From positions 289,086,028 through 289,150,027 of the forward strand of contig JAUMIR010000002.1 in NCBI GenBank assembly GCA_030847615.1: 64,000 bases of DNA. Direction: 5' to 3'. This DNA is from Gambelia wislizenii (Eukaryota; Chordata; Lepidosauria; Squamata; Crotaphytidae). Below the pieces are notes generated by a model that worked only from the letters and a program-made list of their open reading frames with translations, did no database searches and was not told the DNA's origin. A program made the position numbers and the translations under genes. Of this stretch, positions 45,539 to 56,720 are shown piece by piece; the stretch's first letter is position 1; each line of letters starts with the position of its first letter.

Positions 45539-45752
45539 TCCATATCTATGGATTCTTCATCCATCGATTCAACCAACCACGGTTTGAAAATATTTTTTAA
45601 AAACATTCCAAAAAGCAAACCTTGATTTTGTCATTTAATATAAGGGACACCAATCTAATACCATTGTATATAATGGGACTTGAGCATCTATGGATTTTGG
45701 TATCCATGGTGGCTCCTGAAACCAAACCCCAATGGATAAACAGGGCCCACTG
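45539..45752 (-). mobile_element. Tigger-like MITE
   Basis: The ends CAGTCAGCCCTCCATATC and GATAAACAGGGCCCACTG have TA after the right end only. GGACTTGAGCATCTATGGAT and GGTATCCATGG match the 35913-36140 copy in reverse. Confidence 0.85.
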
Positions 45753-46048
45753 TATTTATTCTCTGCTGCAGTGAGGAGAAAACCACTGGAGTTATTCATC
45801 CTCACATATCAGGATAAAATAGTGGAGAATTTACATCCCTAAATATCAAGCCTGCAACAGGAATAGGATGTAGGGGATGGGGGACTGAGGCTGCAGAACA
45901 GGGTCCGAAACTGGTGCCTAAGATGAAGGACAGGATGGTGTCCCCTCTCATTCTGTGTAGAAAAGCTGACAGGTCTGACAAGTTTGAATTTTACTTCTAC
46001 ACAGTGACACAAGCATGTTACTTCAGGTGTACAGAGCCAAGCCACTTA

Positions 46049-46379
46049 CATACCTTCTAACATTTTCCAGATGAAAACCAGGACACATGTGGCCAAGCAA
46101 CATCAGTGTGCTCAAGACGCACACGTTATTAATGAGGAAGAAAAACACAGAAGCTAGGAGAGGCTTTTTCCTGAGCCTTCTGGGAATGTCAAGATTCAGC
46201 CCTCTCCTCTCCCTCTGTTGAGTGAATTTGCACTTTGAACTCAACTTGCAGCAACTGAAGCAAGCTGAGGATAAAAGTGGGGGGAGGAAAAGAAATTGGG
46301 ACTTTTAAAAGCAACTGAAAAAATAGGTCAACAGAGGATTAATCAGGACTGCCCCTGCCAAATCTGGTGTTGGAAGGTG
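46049..46379 (-). mobile_element. TACCCTCCAAC-end MITE, short copy
   Basis: The left end CATACCTTCTAACATTTTCC and right end GTTGGAAGGTGTA match, inverted, the ends at 40350-41460. Both carry CAGATGAAAAC(C/T)(A/G)G(G/A)ACAC and a TTTTAAAAGC(A/T) stretch, but here no minisatellite element is inserted. Confidence 0.75.
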
Positions 46380-46744
46380 TACTTAACATATAGCTCTTTT
46401 CTCCAGCAGCTTGCCACTTCCTCCCATCTGTTGCCTAAGGCCTCAGGGCTGTATATGTTAGCCCTGGCCCCTGCCTCCTTGGATGGTGAAGCCTTCCCAG
46501 TCATGTGGAGGCTTGTAAGCACATTCAGCTGAAGATGCATAGAGGCCCCCTTCAAGCTTCTGTGCAGAATACCCAACATTCTGTTGCTCTCTTCCACAGG
46601 GAGGAGAATATGGGGTGTGAGACATGCGTGCTTAGCCCTGCTGCCATTTTCATATGCTCATTTTGAATGTTGCAGCATAGCAGGCATACAGTATGTTGAG
46701 GGGAGTGGGTGGTGTGAATGTGTGGAAGTGGCACATACCATCTG
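46380..46744. other. No recognisable feature
   Basis: No repeat or exon signature was recognised before the CR1 fragment. Confidence 0.4.
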
Positions 46745-48172
46745 ATTTCCCGACAGATTGCAATCCAGCCTCTGTTTAAAGACCTTCAAGGAAGGAGACC
46801 CCACCACACTCCGAGGGAGTGTGTTCCACTGCCGAACAGCTCTTACTGTCAAAAAGTTCTTCCTAATGTTGACGTGGAATCTCTGTTCCTGGAGCCTGCA
46901 TCCATTGCACTGTGTTCCAGTCTCTGGAGCAGCAGAAAACAAGCCTGCTCCATCCTCAGCGTGACATCCCTTCAAATACTTAAACAGGGCTATCATATCG
47001 CCTCTTAACCGTCTTTTTTCCAGGCTAAACATACCCAGCTCCCTAAGTCTCTCCTCATAAGGCCTCGTTTCCAGACCTTTCACCATTTTAGTTGTCCTCT
47101 GGACACGCTCCAATTTGTCCATATCCTTTTTGAATTGTGGTGCCCAGAACAGGACACAGTATTCTAAGTGAGGTCTGACCAAGGCAGAATAGAGTGGCAC
47201 TATTACTTCCCTTGATCTAGACACTATACTTCTATTGATGCAGCCCAAAATTGCATTGGCCTTTTTAGCTGCCGCATCACATTGTTGACTCATGTTCAAC
47301 TTGTGGTCTACTAGGACTCCTAGATCCCTTTTGCACGTAGTCTCGTTCAGCCACGTCTCTCCCATCCTATATCTATGCATTTCATTTTTCCGCCCTAAAT
47401 GCAGTACTTTACATTTCTCCGTATTGAATTTCATTTTGTTAGCTTTGGCCCAGCTCTCCAGTCTATCCAGGTCATTCTGAATTTTGATCCTGTCCTCTAG
47501 GGTATTAGCTACTCCTCCTAATTTGGTGTCATCTGCAAATTTGATAAGTATGCCCCTAATTCCCTCATCCAAGTCATTGATAAAGATGTTGAATAGCACT
47601 GGGCCCAGGGCAGAACCCTGTGGCACCCCACTGGTCACATCTTTCCAAGACGAAGAGGAGCCACTGCTGAGCACCCTTTGGGTTCGGCCGGTTCAACCAA
47701 TTACAAATCCATTGAACTGTTAACTTGTCTAGCCCACATTTTACAAGCTTGTTTGCAAGAATGTCATGGGGAACCTTGTCAAAGGCCTTACTGAAATCAA
47801 GGTATGCGATGTCCACAGCATTCCCTTCATCTACCAAGCTGGTAACTTTATCAAAAAAAGAGATCAGATTAGTCTGGCATGACTTGTTTCTCTGAAACCC
47901 ATGTTTACTTTTTGTGATTATAGCATTGCCTTCTAAATGTTCACAGACTCTCTGTTTAATGATCTGCTCTAGAATCTTCCCTGGTATTGATGTCAGACTA
48001 ACTGGACGATAATTGTTGGGATGCTCTTTTTTCCCCTTTTTGAAGATGGGGGCAACGTTTGCCCTCCTCCAGTCTGCTGGGACTTCTCCTGTTCTCCAGG
48101 AGTTCTCAAATATTATTGCCAGTGGCTCTGAGATTATATTTGCCAGCTCTTTTAATACTCTTGGATGTAGTT
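46745..48172 (-). pseudogene. CR1 ORF2 fragment lacking both ends
   Basis: The minus strand encodes CR1 reverse transcriptase and C-terminal domain. An intact 338-codon frame (46658-47674) covers [21 protein letters not shown] (complement of 47528-47539) and the C-terminal [10 protein letters not shown] and LVRPHLEYC blocks. Upstream, 47674-48172 continues in other frames ([14 protein letters not shown], then QKHGFQRNKSC-like) up to the ELHPRVLKELA block. The 3' UTR and octamer tail are missing, and the 5' side stops at a T-run (48174-48186). It is highly similar to the 8280-12603 copy. Confidence 0.9.
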
Positions 48173-48967
48173 CTTTTTTTTTTTTTAAGAAAATGTTAGA
48201 CTTTGGATAATTCCTTTTTCTTAAAGCAGCTCTCTTCTTCTCTACCCATTTCTGAACACTTTGTTTTAAATTTGCCCATCTTGGATTAGTTGCCTCTCTT
48301 TTGACCTCAGGCTCAAAAGAGGCCTGGGATCATATAAAACCAGCCTCTGCCTTGGCAAGGCTCTTCCAAAACAGATCTCAGAAACTGGGTAATGGCACAT
48401 AGCAATGAGCATTTCCTTTGGATGAAAGCAAAAAATAAATATTTAATCAGGCCAGATGAAAGAATGTCTTAATTTAGGTTAGGTGGATAAGTGACACACT
48501 TGCTGGGAAAAAGTAAAACCCACCAACTGAAAGCTGTATCAATAGATTTCAATATGGTATTTATTTTGATTATTTATAAGGCTGTTGTCCAATTAAAGAA
48601 ATGTTTGTTGATTTCTTGAATGACTTATAATCAATGAATCAGTTGATTGATTAAATATGCATAGGATTCCATAGGAATAAAAACAATAATTTGAAATGAA
48701 GAACAACTCATCACATTAGAGATGAGAACCATGCAGCCTTCCAAATATTGGATTGCAGGTTCCAGAAGCTCTAATCACCATAACCAATGGTGAGGGATGC
48801 TAAGACTTGAAGTCTAACAACATCTGGAGAGCTGCATATTTCCCATTACATAATTTGTGTGTGTGTTTCTGCAGATACCATTTTTGAAGAGTCATTTCCT
48901 GCTGTGTACCAGTGAAAGGGAGGAATGCCTCTTCTAAGATGGCATCCACAGTGTAATATTCTTATAA
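48173..48967. other. Unassigned, with one palindromic relic
   Basis: At 48745-48840 CCTTCCAAATATTGGATTGC and CTAACAACATCTGGAGAGC are opposing arms around CCAATGG, the same decayed MITE core as at 37803. The rest is unassigned. Confidence 0.4.
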
Positions 48968-49168
48968 GTACAGGAAACCAGAGTCTGAATCGCCACTCAG
49001 CCAAGGAAACCCACTGGGTGACCTTGGGCAAGTCACACTCTCTCAGTCTCAGAGGAAGGCAAAGGCAAACCCCTCTGAACAAATCCTGCCAAGAAAACCC
49101 CATGATACGTTCATTTTAGGGTTGTCATAAGTCAGAAACGACTGGAAGGCACACAACAACAACAAATT
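48968..49168 (+). mobile_element. Sauria-type SINE, 5'-truncated
   Basis: It starts in the B-box region (AACCAGAGTCTGAATCGCC) and runs through GGGTGACCTTGGGCAAGTC and CTCAGAGGAAGGCAAAGGC. It ends with GTCAGAAACGACTGGAAGGC and (ACA)n. The flanks share TTATAAGTA and TTGTAAGTA as a possible duplication. Confidence 0.9.
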
Positions 49169-49284
49169 TGTAAGTATTAAGTATTAAATTTGGTACTCAT
49201 ACCTGCGTTGAAAACCTCTGTTTAAATTTAAACATACATACATGATTCTACTGCCCAGTTAAATGTAATCCTATTAATTAAACA

Positions 49285-49686
49285 GGGTGATGATGACTGC
49301 ATCTCGGAGGTCTGATGGCAGTTCCCCTTTTTCCCAGCAATTCACAAGGAATTCGTGGAATTTTTCGTGGAGTGCATGACCTCCGTGTTTCCAAACTTCA
49401 GGTGGGATTCCATCAATCCCAGCTGCCTTGCCATCGGGAGGCATGGAGACGCAATATCCACAATGCTGCAGCCTTATTTGAGAACTCACGACGAACAAGT
49501 CTTGAAGAGAAACGACAACGCAGAAAGAATCACAACCCAAAAACATCACCCAAGGAGACCTTCTGCTGCGCTTTTTGCAACCGGACTTGTTTATCTCGGA
49601 TTGGCCTTTTTAGTCATCAGCGCGCTTGCAGAAGGCGCGGGATGAGTCCTTCCTGAATCTTCGTTTGCGAAGAAAAGCCAGAGAGA
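49285..49686. mobile_element. LINE insertion with inverted 5' segment
   Basis: From about 49440 to 49686 the plus strand encodes a LINE C-terminus: REAWRRNIHNAAALFENSRR, an EEKRQRRKNHNP stretch and a finger-like CCAFCNRTCLSRIGL block followed by HQRAC. From 49285 to about 49432 the minus strand encodes an upstream RT segment (GKAAGIDGIPPEVWKHGG, ELPSDLRDAVIITL). The whole is flanked by a perfect 12-bp duplication ATTAATTAAACA (49273-49284 and 49687-49698), so it is one insertion event. The clade is uncertain (RTE-like RT block, unusual C-terminal finger). Confidence 0.85.
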
Positions 49687-49698
49687 TTAATTAAACAA

Positions 49699-51491
49699 AA
49701 ACTATTCTTCAAGTAATACAAATATTAGCTACATAAATACCACAGCCCCAATAACTTGCAATCTGGAATAGCAGTCATCTGTTCTAGGGAGCAGTGGGTT
49801 ATATATTCATGTTCCAAATCAATAGGCCCAAAGTTACAAAGTAAACTCCACTGCTGTGCCCACGCCTAACCAGTCAGTATTATTGGCTGCAGCAAATTTT
49901 GTAGCCTATGAGCACCTACCTTGGTATCTGGTACCAAATATTTTTTTTTAAATTAGATGATCCATGCTCAATAAGAAATTAAACATTTTAAACATGAGTT
50001 ATTGTCCCCTGTACAGAGTAACTGAAAAAAAGAATCTATGGTGGCTTGCAAGTTTTTGCAGAGCTTTAAGGGTACACTCATGTTTACCTGATTCTCTCCT
50101 TCCAGTACTATTATCTTTTATTGTATGAGGTTGCCAATTCAGAACCAATAACAAACTGCAATGTTTCCATGCTGCCTAGCCTGCTTCTCCCACTGAGCCT
50201 CTGAGCAAGCAATATGATTAATGCTGCTAGTCTGGTGCTCTTGTCCAGATTGTGCTTCTACCAAGTGCCCCTGTTAAGCTATTCTTATTCTGCTAGGCAT
50301 GGTGATGAAAGAGGAATACTGGATGGGTGAAGGATCTGTGCCTGTGAGCTAAGCAGAGTTTGAAAAAGATACTTTTCAGACTGCAACCCCTAGAAATCCA
50401 CATCCAGCATGGCTACAGAACTGTCAAGCACCCGGCAGGCCCTTCTATGTGGTCGGAATGGGCTGGATTTGGTTTGAGGGGTCAGAAGGTATGCAAGCCT
50501 AAACAACTGGAAAAACCTTGCATTTCATTTCTGTGTGTCAAACTGTTCTTGAAAGCACAGGAGTGAGTGCATTTCCCCCCACCCTTTTCCTAAATGGCAA
50601 TCTTCTATTCCAACAAGAGTTGGTCTTGCTGCACCCATAGTTCAGCACATACTTTTATGTCCATATGCACTGGACCTGTTCAGAGCAGGTCCATGCAATC
50701 TGATGCATTGCTCAGTCCTGAATGCTTCTGAGGTATGCAAAAACCTCTTAGCCTCTTGTGCAATGTTGTCTAAAGGGAGAAATTCCTTTCATTCAAGCTG
50801 TCACCTCATATCCTCCAGCAGGAGTTGGGTGCTTCCTTATTGCTCTAGGTGCGTGTAAAAGCTGGATTGATTTATCTTGAAAGTGATCCAGCCCTGGTTT
50901 AAACTCCATCTGGAAAAATTGGGCTCACTGACCTACACAGGTATGCATATGGTAAACATGTATCATCATCATCATCAGTCTTTTCCTTAAATGTTCAGAG
51001 TCCTTCACATACTTACCTTGAATGCAGCAGATGCAACAGAAAAAAGCAAGAAAGGACTTCATTTTACACTGCAAATATTACACCATTTCCAAATGCTTTT
51101 TTAACTTTAATTACAAAAACTCCCAGTATGTTGAAAATTAAGGCAGTAGGAAAAAGAGTGGAGATGTTTCTAATGGCGAAAGATTCTCGGTCAGACACCT
51201 TTCTGTTGTGTTAACGTCCTATTTTATAGTGAACTTTGCTTGGCTTTAAAATAAGAAAAAAAACATGCTGTCCTAGTTTGCTGTGCTTTTGGGTACTGCT
51301 GCTCCTGATATTGATGTGTGAAGGTATGTTCAAACATTCACTGGCCCACTTGCAGTCTCAATCTGCAGAATTTGTAGAGTTATAGATGAGCACTCAGTAG
51401 GGCAAAGATTCTAAATGTTTCAGAAGTATCTTCTTCAGGCAGAGAAAAGGAAGATAAGTGCTCTTTGGGCATACTGTAGAAGCAGAGAGAG
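49699..51491. other. No recognisable feature
   Basis: AT-rich DNA with short open frames. A (CAT)n-like run lies at 50963-50977. Confidence 0.4.
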
Positions 51492-51494
51492 TGA

Positions 51495-52084
51495 GGAGAT
51501 TATCAGACAGGAACAAAAAAAAGTGTTCCTGTCCCACAATCTCCACTTCTGCCCCTGTCCCATCCCAGTCCCGCCACAATCACCCTCCCCACTGCACTTA
51601 CCTTGTCTCATGTTAACAGGGCAGCCCAGGGGTGAAAGGAGCTCACTTCCTGGATCGAAATCCTACGGATTCTCGCAAGAAGACGCAAGCACAGGAAATT
51701 CAAAAATAAAAAATAACCAAAAAAGTAACAGCAAGCACAAAAACAAAAACACACTTTAAAATTAACAAGTAACCTGGGGAGGGTCATAAAAAGTGTGTCA
51801 CCTGGATGTCCCGATCTCACCTGGAAGTGTTCTGGCAGAGACCTCCCATTGATGCTGGGATCTCGCCAGGATAATGGGGCACCTTGTTGCACGCAGGAAC
51901 TTCCATGACACGAACAGAACAGGGGATCTACTGATGCCTTCTCCCATCAATAAAAAGCAGCACTGGCAGAACGAGAGTAGAACGGATGCATAATGAAGGG
52001 GGACGTCGTCGTCTGATAACGGAGCTCTTTTGCAATCTCCTGGCATTGCTGCAAAACCACTTTTGACGTGTCTCATAATCTCCT
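51495..52084. mobile_element. GGAGATTATCAGAC-family MITE, copy 4
   Basis: The left end GGAGATTATCAGACAGGAAC and right end TCTCATAATCTCC flank the shared core (CACCTGGATGTCCCGATCTC, ATCTACTGATGCCTTCTCCC). TGA is duplicated exactly. The base before the left TGA is G while the right copy is preceded by the element's own C, so a 3-bp duplication fits better than 5 bp. Confidence 0.8.
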
Positions 52085-52689
52085 GAGTCTGTGAGCAAAT
52101 GAGTACATGTGCGTGTGTATGTATTAGAAACAGCAAGTGGCTTGCCTTTGAGAAATTTTGAAACATGATTTGTAAAACCAAGACAGCTCAGATAAGAACT
52201 CTGTTTTGACACAACACCCAGTTTTGCAACAGCTAGCAATTCATTCTTTCAATCTTGTCATGTTTATTCCTAACAATGTAGACCAGGGGTCAGTAAGAAC
52301 AGGGCAGGAGTCCTGGTTTTCCTAGGACAGCTATGGGATTTTTTTCCTCCTTGCATCCACTTCCATCTACCCACGAGGTGCCTAGCCTAGTATTTTTTTC
52401 CCCCAACAGAGGTCAGCCAGATGACTCTGGGGAGATTACCACACAAGGCTTTTCTTCTGGAATTACACATATGTATTGGCAAATTTGGCCAGTACTTATT
52501 GCACGACATTGTCTCTATCCCATTGCTGGTTTGCATCCCAGGTGTTTGTGTAGCACACCTCTTCTCTGATGGAGAAAACCCATCAGTGGCTCTCAATACC
52601 ACAGCCATGCTAGTATTCCCCTTCATATGATAAGTCATCTGTGGCAATAGCAGTATGACGGAAGTCACTTGGCACGAAGGGGTGTTTGG
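52085..52689. other. Unassigned
   Basis: ACCAGGGGTCAGTAAGAAC at 52283 looks like one terminus of a hAT-type element, but no partner end was found. Confidence 0.35.
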
Positions 52690-52865
52690 TCCTCCTCAGC
52701 CACCGAAATCCACTGGGTGACCTTGGGCAAGGCATACTCTCTCAACCTTAGAGGAAGGCAATGGAAAAACCTATCTGATCATTTCTTGCCAAGAAAACTC
52801 CATGATAGGATCACCTTAGGGTCACCATAAACCTGAAATGACTTGAAAGCACACAACAACAATAA
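52690..52865 (+). mobile_element. Sauria-type SINE, 5'-truncated
   Basis: CTCAGCCACCGAAATCCACT leads into GGTGACCTTGGGCAAGGC, then GAGGAAGGCAATGG, then GGGTCACCATAAACCTGAAA, ending in AAAGCACACAACAACAATAA. The tRNA-like head is missing. Confidence 0.9.
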
Positions 52866-53184
52866 ATTCTACCTAAATTTTCTTCCTGTCTTTGGTTCAA
52901 ACCAGGCTGAGAGACTATTTTCTTTTTGTGCTGAAATTCAGCGATATTTTAATGCTGTTTCTCTAAAATAAACATTTATATTTTGCTTTAAAACAAATGG
53001 GTGTGCCAGAACATCTGATTGTCCTGATGCATAACCTATACTTTGGACAAAAGTGAACTATCAGGACACAATATGGACGGAGAAACAGAATGGTTTCTCT
53101 TTGGCAAGGGGATCAGAAAAATCTGCATTTTATCTCCTACCCATTTAATCTATAAATATAATATATCATACAAAAAGCATGATT

Positions 53185-54252
53185 AGACTCAGAGGAAGGA
53201 GGTGTAAAAATTGGTGGAAGGAACATTAACAATTTAAGATATACAGTTGATGCCATATTACTAACAGAACATAGCAGAGACTTGAAATGACTACTGATGT
53301 AAGTTAAGAAAGGAGGAATGGAAAATAAGGAAGATGGTGAAAGAGCAGGGTTATAACTGAATATTAAAAAACAAAATTAATGATGACACATGGTTTACAT
53401 AATTTTAAAGCAGGTAATAAATAGTTAAAGATTTTCTGTACCTTCAAAATGGAAACTATGGTCAAGAAATCAGAAGCTAAGTTGTGGAAGAGCAGATATG
53501 AATGAACTAGAGAAGATCCTCAAGTGTGAAGATGTATCATTAAATACCAAAGTCAGCATTATCAATGCTATAGTGTTTCTAATTTTCATGCATCGTTGTG
53601 AATGCTGGACCGTGGAGAAAGCTGACAAAAAAGAAAATCAACCCATTTGAAATGTGGTACTGAAGGAGAATTCTATGGATATCATGGATTGCCAAAAAGA
53701 CAAATAAATGGGCCCTAGAGCAAATCAGGCCTGAACTCTCATTAAAAGCAAAGATGACTAAACTGGGGTAGTTGTACTTTGGGCATCATGAGATGACATG
53801 ACTCATTGGAAAAGACAATAATGCTTGGTAAAATGGAAGGCAGATGCCCTGAATACCCCAAAGGCACCAGATCCCATCTGATCTTAAGCTAAGCAGGGTC
53901 AGCCCTGGTTAAGTACTTGGATGGGAGACTGCCAACCAATACCAGCTTCTGTGGGCTGTATTTCAGAGAAAGGAACTGGCCAAACCACATATCAGTATTC
54001 TTTGCCTAAGAGAACCCTGTGAAATTCATGGGGCTGCCATAAATCAACAGGTGACTTGAAGGCACACACACATAGGCACCTAGTGGAAGGCAGTAGGAAA
54101 AGAGGGAGACTGTACTACAGGTGCATTGATTCAATCAAGGAAGCTACTACAGTTGGCCTGCCTTTGCAAAATCTCAGCAGGGCTGTTGATAACCTTGGCT
54201 GCTGGAGGTCTTTCATTCATAGGGTTGCCATTAAGTCAAAAATAACAACACA
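53185..54252 (+). pseudogene. BovB (RTE) LINE fragment split by a 5S-SINE
   Basis: Broken frames follow the BovB protein: VKIGGRNINNLRYTVDAILL (the RT active-site region, here VD rather than the usual DD), then LNIKK, then DVSLNTKVSIINAIVF, CECWTVEKADKKE and later VEGSRKRGRLYYRCIDSIKE and LQNLSRAVDNLGCWRSFIHR, ending at AAAAATAACAACACA. The frame is destroyed by many indels. A 5S-SINE at 53844-54083 interrupts it. Confidence 0.8.
53844..54083 (+). mobile_element. 5S rRNA-derived SINE nested in BovB
   Basis: 5S-like head (GGCACCAGATCCCATCTGATC, AAGCTAAGCAGGGTCAG, ACTTGGATGGGAGAC) and BovB-like tail (GAGAACCCTGTGAAATTCAT, CAGGTGACTTGAAGGC). The 10-bp duplication TGGAAGGCAG (53834-53843, 54084-54093) marks the insertion in BovB coding sequence. 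Confidence 0.9.
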
Positions 54253-55420
54253 TCTAATTGTGCAATTCACCTAATTTACAGAATCACTGACCCAAGCATC
54301 TTTGTGTGTATCCCCCTCCCCTGGTATTATGCACATGGTGGCAGCTTACATTTTAAAATATGCACATTGTTTTCTGTGTGCTTATTCCTCAGGAACACCT
54401 GGTAATGCTCATAGATGTGTGAATGCTCAAGGCAAGGTGCACTTTTTCTCACAAGTGTCAGGAGGTGTGAAAATATAACTTTTCTTGAGACTATCAAGTT
54501 CAATGGAATTCCTCTCTAGTTCTATTCTGAAGAAGTACTTTTGTGTGTGCATGGCAAAGGTTGGGGACATAATTTACTGCCAGCCAATCTGGTTGGATTA
54601 AAGAGTATTCTGAGTATTTCAGAGGTGGAGAAGAATGCTACTGTGCAGTACCTACCTTCTCTACACCATTTATTATATAGTCTCTAGCAGGTCAATCATC
54701 TCCCCCAAGTGTCATGGGCTAGGACTCAGACTCAGATACTAAGGGTGAGAAGAGTTCTGAAGTTCTCCCTGTTGAAGGGCAGCCTCAGGAGGCACAGATC
54801 CAGGACCACCTACATCAAAGGAAGCTGCATGGCCCCTGAGCCCATGGATCTGGTGAGTGGAGAGCAGAGCAGAACAGAGCTGTTTAATGAGACTCCTTGC
54901 CAGACAGCAGGAGAAGCCCTTTTAATTATGGGCAGCTGGTTTTGGCCTGGGTCTCTTGCTGGAAACAATTGTTGCTTTCTGGCTAGTGTCCCTGCGTTCC
55001 TGTTCATAACTCCAACTCCTGGATTGCCTGATGTCCCTGCTTGATTCTTGAACCCTTGGACTGGCTGATGACCCTGCTTAATTCTCAGAACCCAGACTGG
55101 CATGACTACGCTTCTGCAAAGGACTCTCACAGCCAAGGACACTCTCTGAGCCTTGTTGATTTATGGCCCCCACCTTACCTGAGGCTATCTCAAGAAGTCT
55201 GAGCTAACTCACAGGGTCTGTGAGTGTGCTATAGCTGAGCCAGGACACTAAGCTTGAAAGAATTCTGGTTTTGGACAACAGTTTTCAGATTCCCTCAGGG
55301 AGTCGAGGCTTTCTGGAAGTTGTAGAATCTACCCCCACTGTAACAAGATGATGATGATGATGCTTTGTCTCACAGGAAAGACTATTTAACCCCTTGGTCA
55401 TTTTGTTTTCTGCACCTTTT
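54253..55420. other. No recognisable feature
   Basis: No repeat or coding signature was recognised. A (ATG)n run lies at 55350-55361. Confidence 0.4.
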
Positions 55421-55423
55421 CCA

Positions 55424-55692
55424 CAGAATCATAGAGTTGGACGAGACCACAAGGGCCATCTAGTATTCTAGTCCAAACCCCTGCCATGCAGGAATACCCA
55501 ATAAAGCATTCCCAACAGATGGCCATCCAGCCTCTGTTTAAAAACCTCCAAAGAAGGAGATTCCACCACACTCAGAGGCAGTGCATTCCGCTGCCAAAAC
55601 AGCTCTTACCATCAGGAAGTTCTTCCTAATGTTTAGGTGGAATCTCTTTTCCCATAGTTTTGAGTCTTTTGCTCCACATCCTAGTCTCCAGC
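55424..55692 (-). mobile_element. CR1 LINE 3' end
   Basis: Antisense CR1: AGAATCATAGAGTTGGACGAG starts the 3' UTR. The C-terminal coding region follows through CCTCCAAAGAAGGAGATTCC to TCCTAGTCTCCAGCTC. A 7-bp duplication (CTAGT(A)TT) lies inside near 55462. Confidence 0.85.
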
Positions 55693-56511
55693 TCTATAAA
55701 GTTCTCCCACACTGGTTTCATCCCGTTTTGGAGATGGGGTGTCCAGACATTATCACTGGAATGTATAGGTCTAAATATAACCTGTTAATCTGAACTACAG
55801 TAGGCCCACTGCATCAATGCAATCTACACAAGTGTTGATTTACCAAGGTCCCATTGATTCATTGGGTTGACTGTAGATGAGACAGACAGTTAGATTTTAG
55901 TTCCAACTGGAGTAGATCCAAAACAAAACAAAAGCCTTACTGAAACATATGTTTCTCTTAATCAAAAACTACTGCTTGCATTGGGAATTGTATGTTATGC
56001 TGCTGATCTAGGAAGTGTATACAGGGCACTAACAATTTGTTACCTACAAACTGGTGCCAGGAGAACTGGTACAAAGTATGAGGAGCTACACAAGATTAAC
56101 AGCTGAGTATACCTTAATGTTCCCTTGAAGACACTAAAATGGGAGACATTGTCTGGACACTTTCCAAAAGAAACAGCATCTGGCTCTTGATCTTTTCTTT
56201 ATTTGTACATTCCCACTGCTTAATTTCACATCCTACTGCTAGCAGTTCCTTGCCTTCCATTTATGGCTGCAATGTAAATCTTTTTTATGGTCTAGATTTG
56301 CATAAGAAAAGGGAAGCCTGGGCAGTTTAATCTCCAGGACTTTGGGGATATTGCTTTTGGGTTTTCAAATGCAAATAGACACTGTTGGGTGAAATTCCAT
56401 GAGAATTTTGCTCATTGTAATGCCATAATCTCCCTAGCCTCAGGAGACTTCTTTCTTAGCCATGTTACCAAAATTGGCAGTGCAGCCCTAGAGCCAGTGG
56501 TTGGTTGGAGA
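55693..56511. other. No recognisable feature
   Basis: AT-rich DNA without a recognised family. Confidence 0.4.
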
Positions 56512-56720
56512 GGGGCTGTATGTAGCTCAATGGTCAAGCATTTGCTTTGCATTCATGAAGTCACTTTCAGTCCATGGGTGTGGTATGCAGCCAGAACACC
56601 ACCTGGTGTTCTGCAGATGCATTCCATTACAAATCTCACCATCATCATCCAGCATGGCAATTGGCCATGCTGGCTGTGTTAATGGGAGTTGGAGTCCAAT
56701 AATATCTGAGGGTCACAGCT
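56512..56720 (+). mobile_element. tRNA-Ala-like SINE relic next to palindromic MITE arm
   Basis: GGGGCTGTATGTAGCTCAATGG and AGCATTTGCTTTGCATTC resemble the 5' half of a tRNA-Ala(TGC), and the B-box region is decayed to AGTCACTTTCAGTCC. It continues into GCCAGAACACC and then an arm of the CCAGCATGGC palindrome (56650-56715). A degenerate copy; not a functional tRNA. Confidence 0.5.

Noticed and set aside
46658..47674. 338-codon open frame as a host gene
   Set aside because: It is CR1 reverse transcriptase with the GVPQGS and FADD motifs; the last 27 or so codons run into flanking DNA.
49315..49656. Host C2H2 zinc-finger gene fragment
   Set aside because: The finger-like block is at the end of a LINE frame, occurs again at 39764-40110, and sits within a single TSD-flanked insertion.
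56515..56580. tRNA-Ala gene
   Set aside because: The 5' half resembles tRNA-Ala(TGC), but the T-arm and acceptor pairing are lost. It is better explained as a SINE relic.
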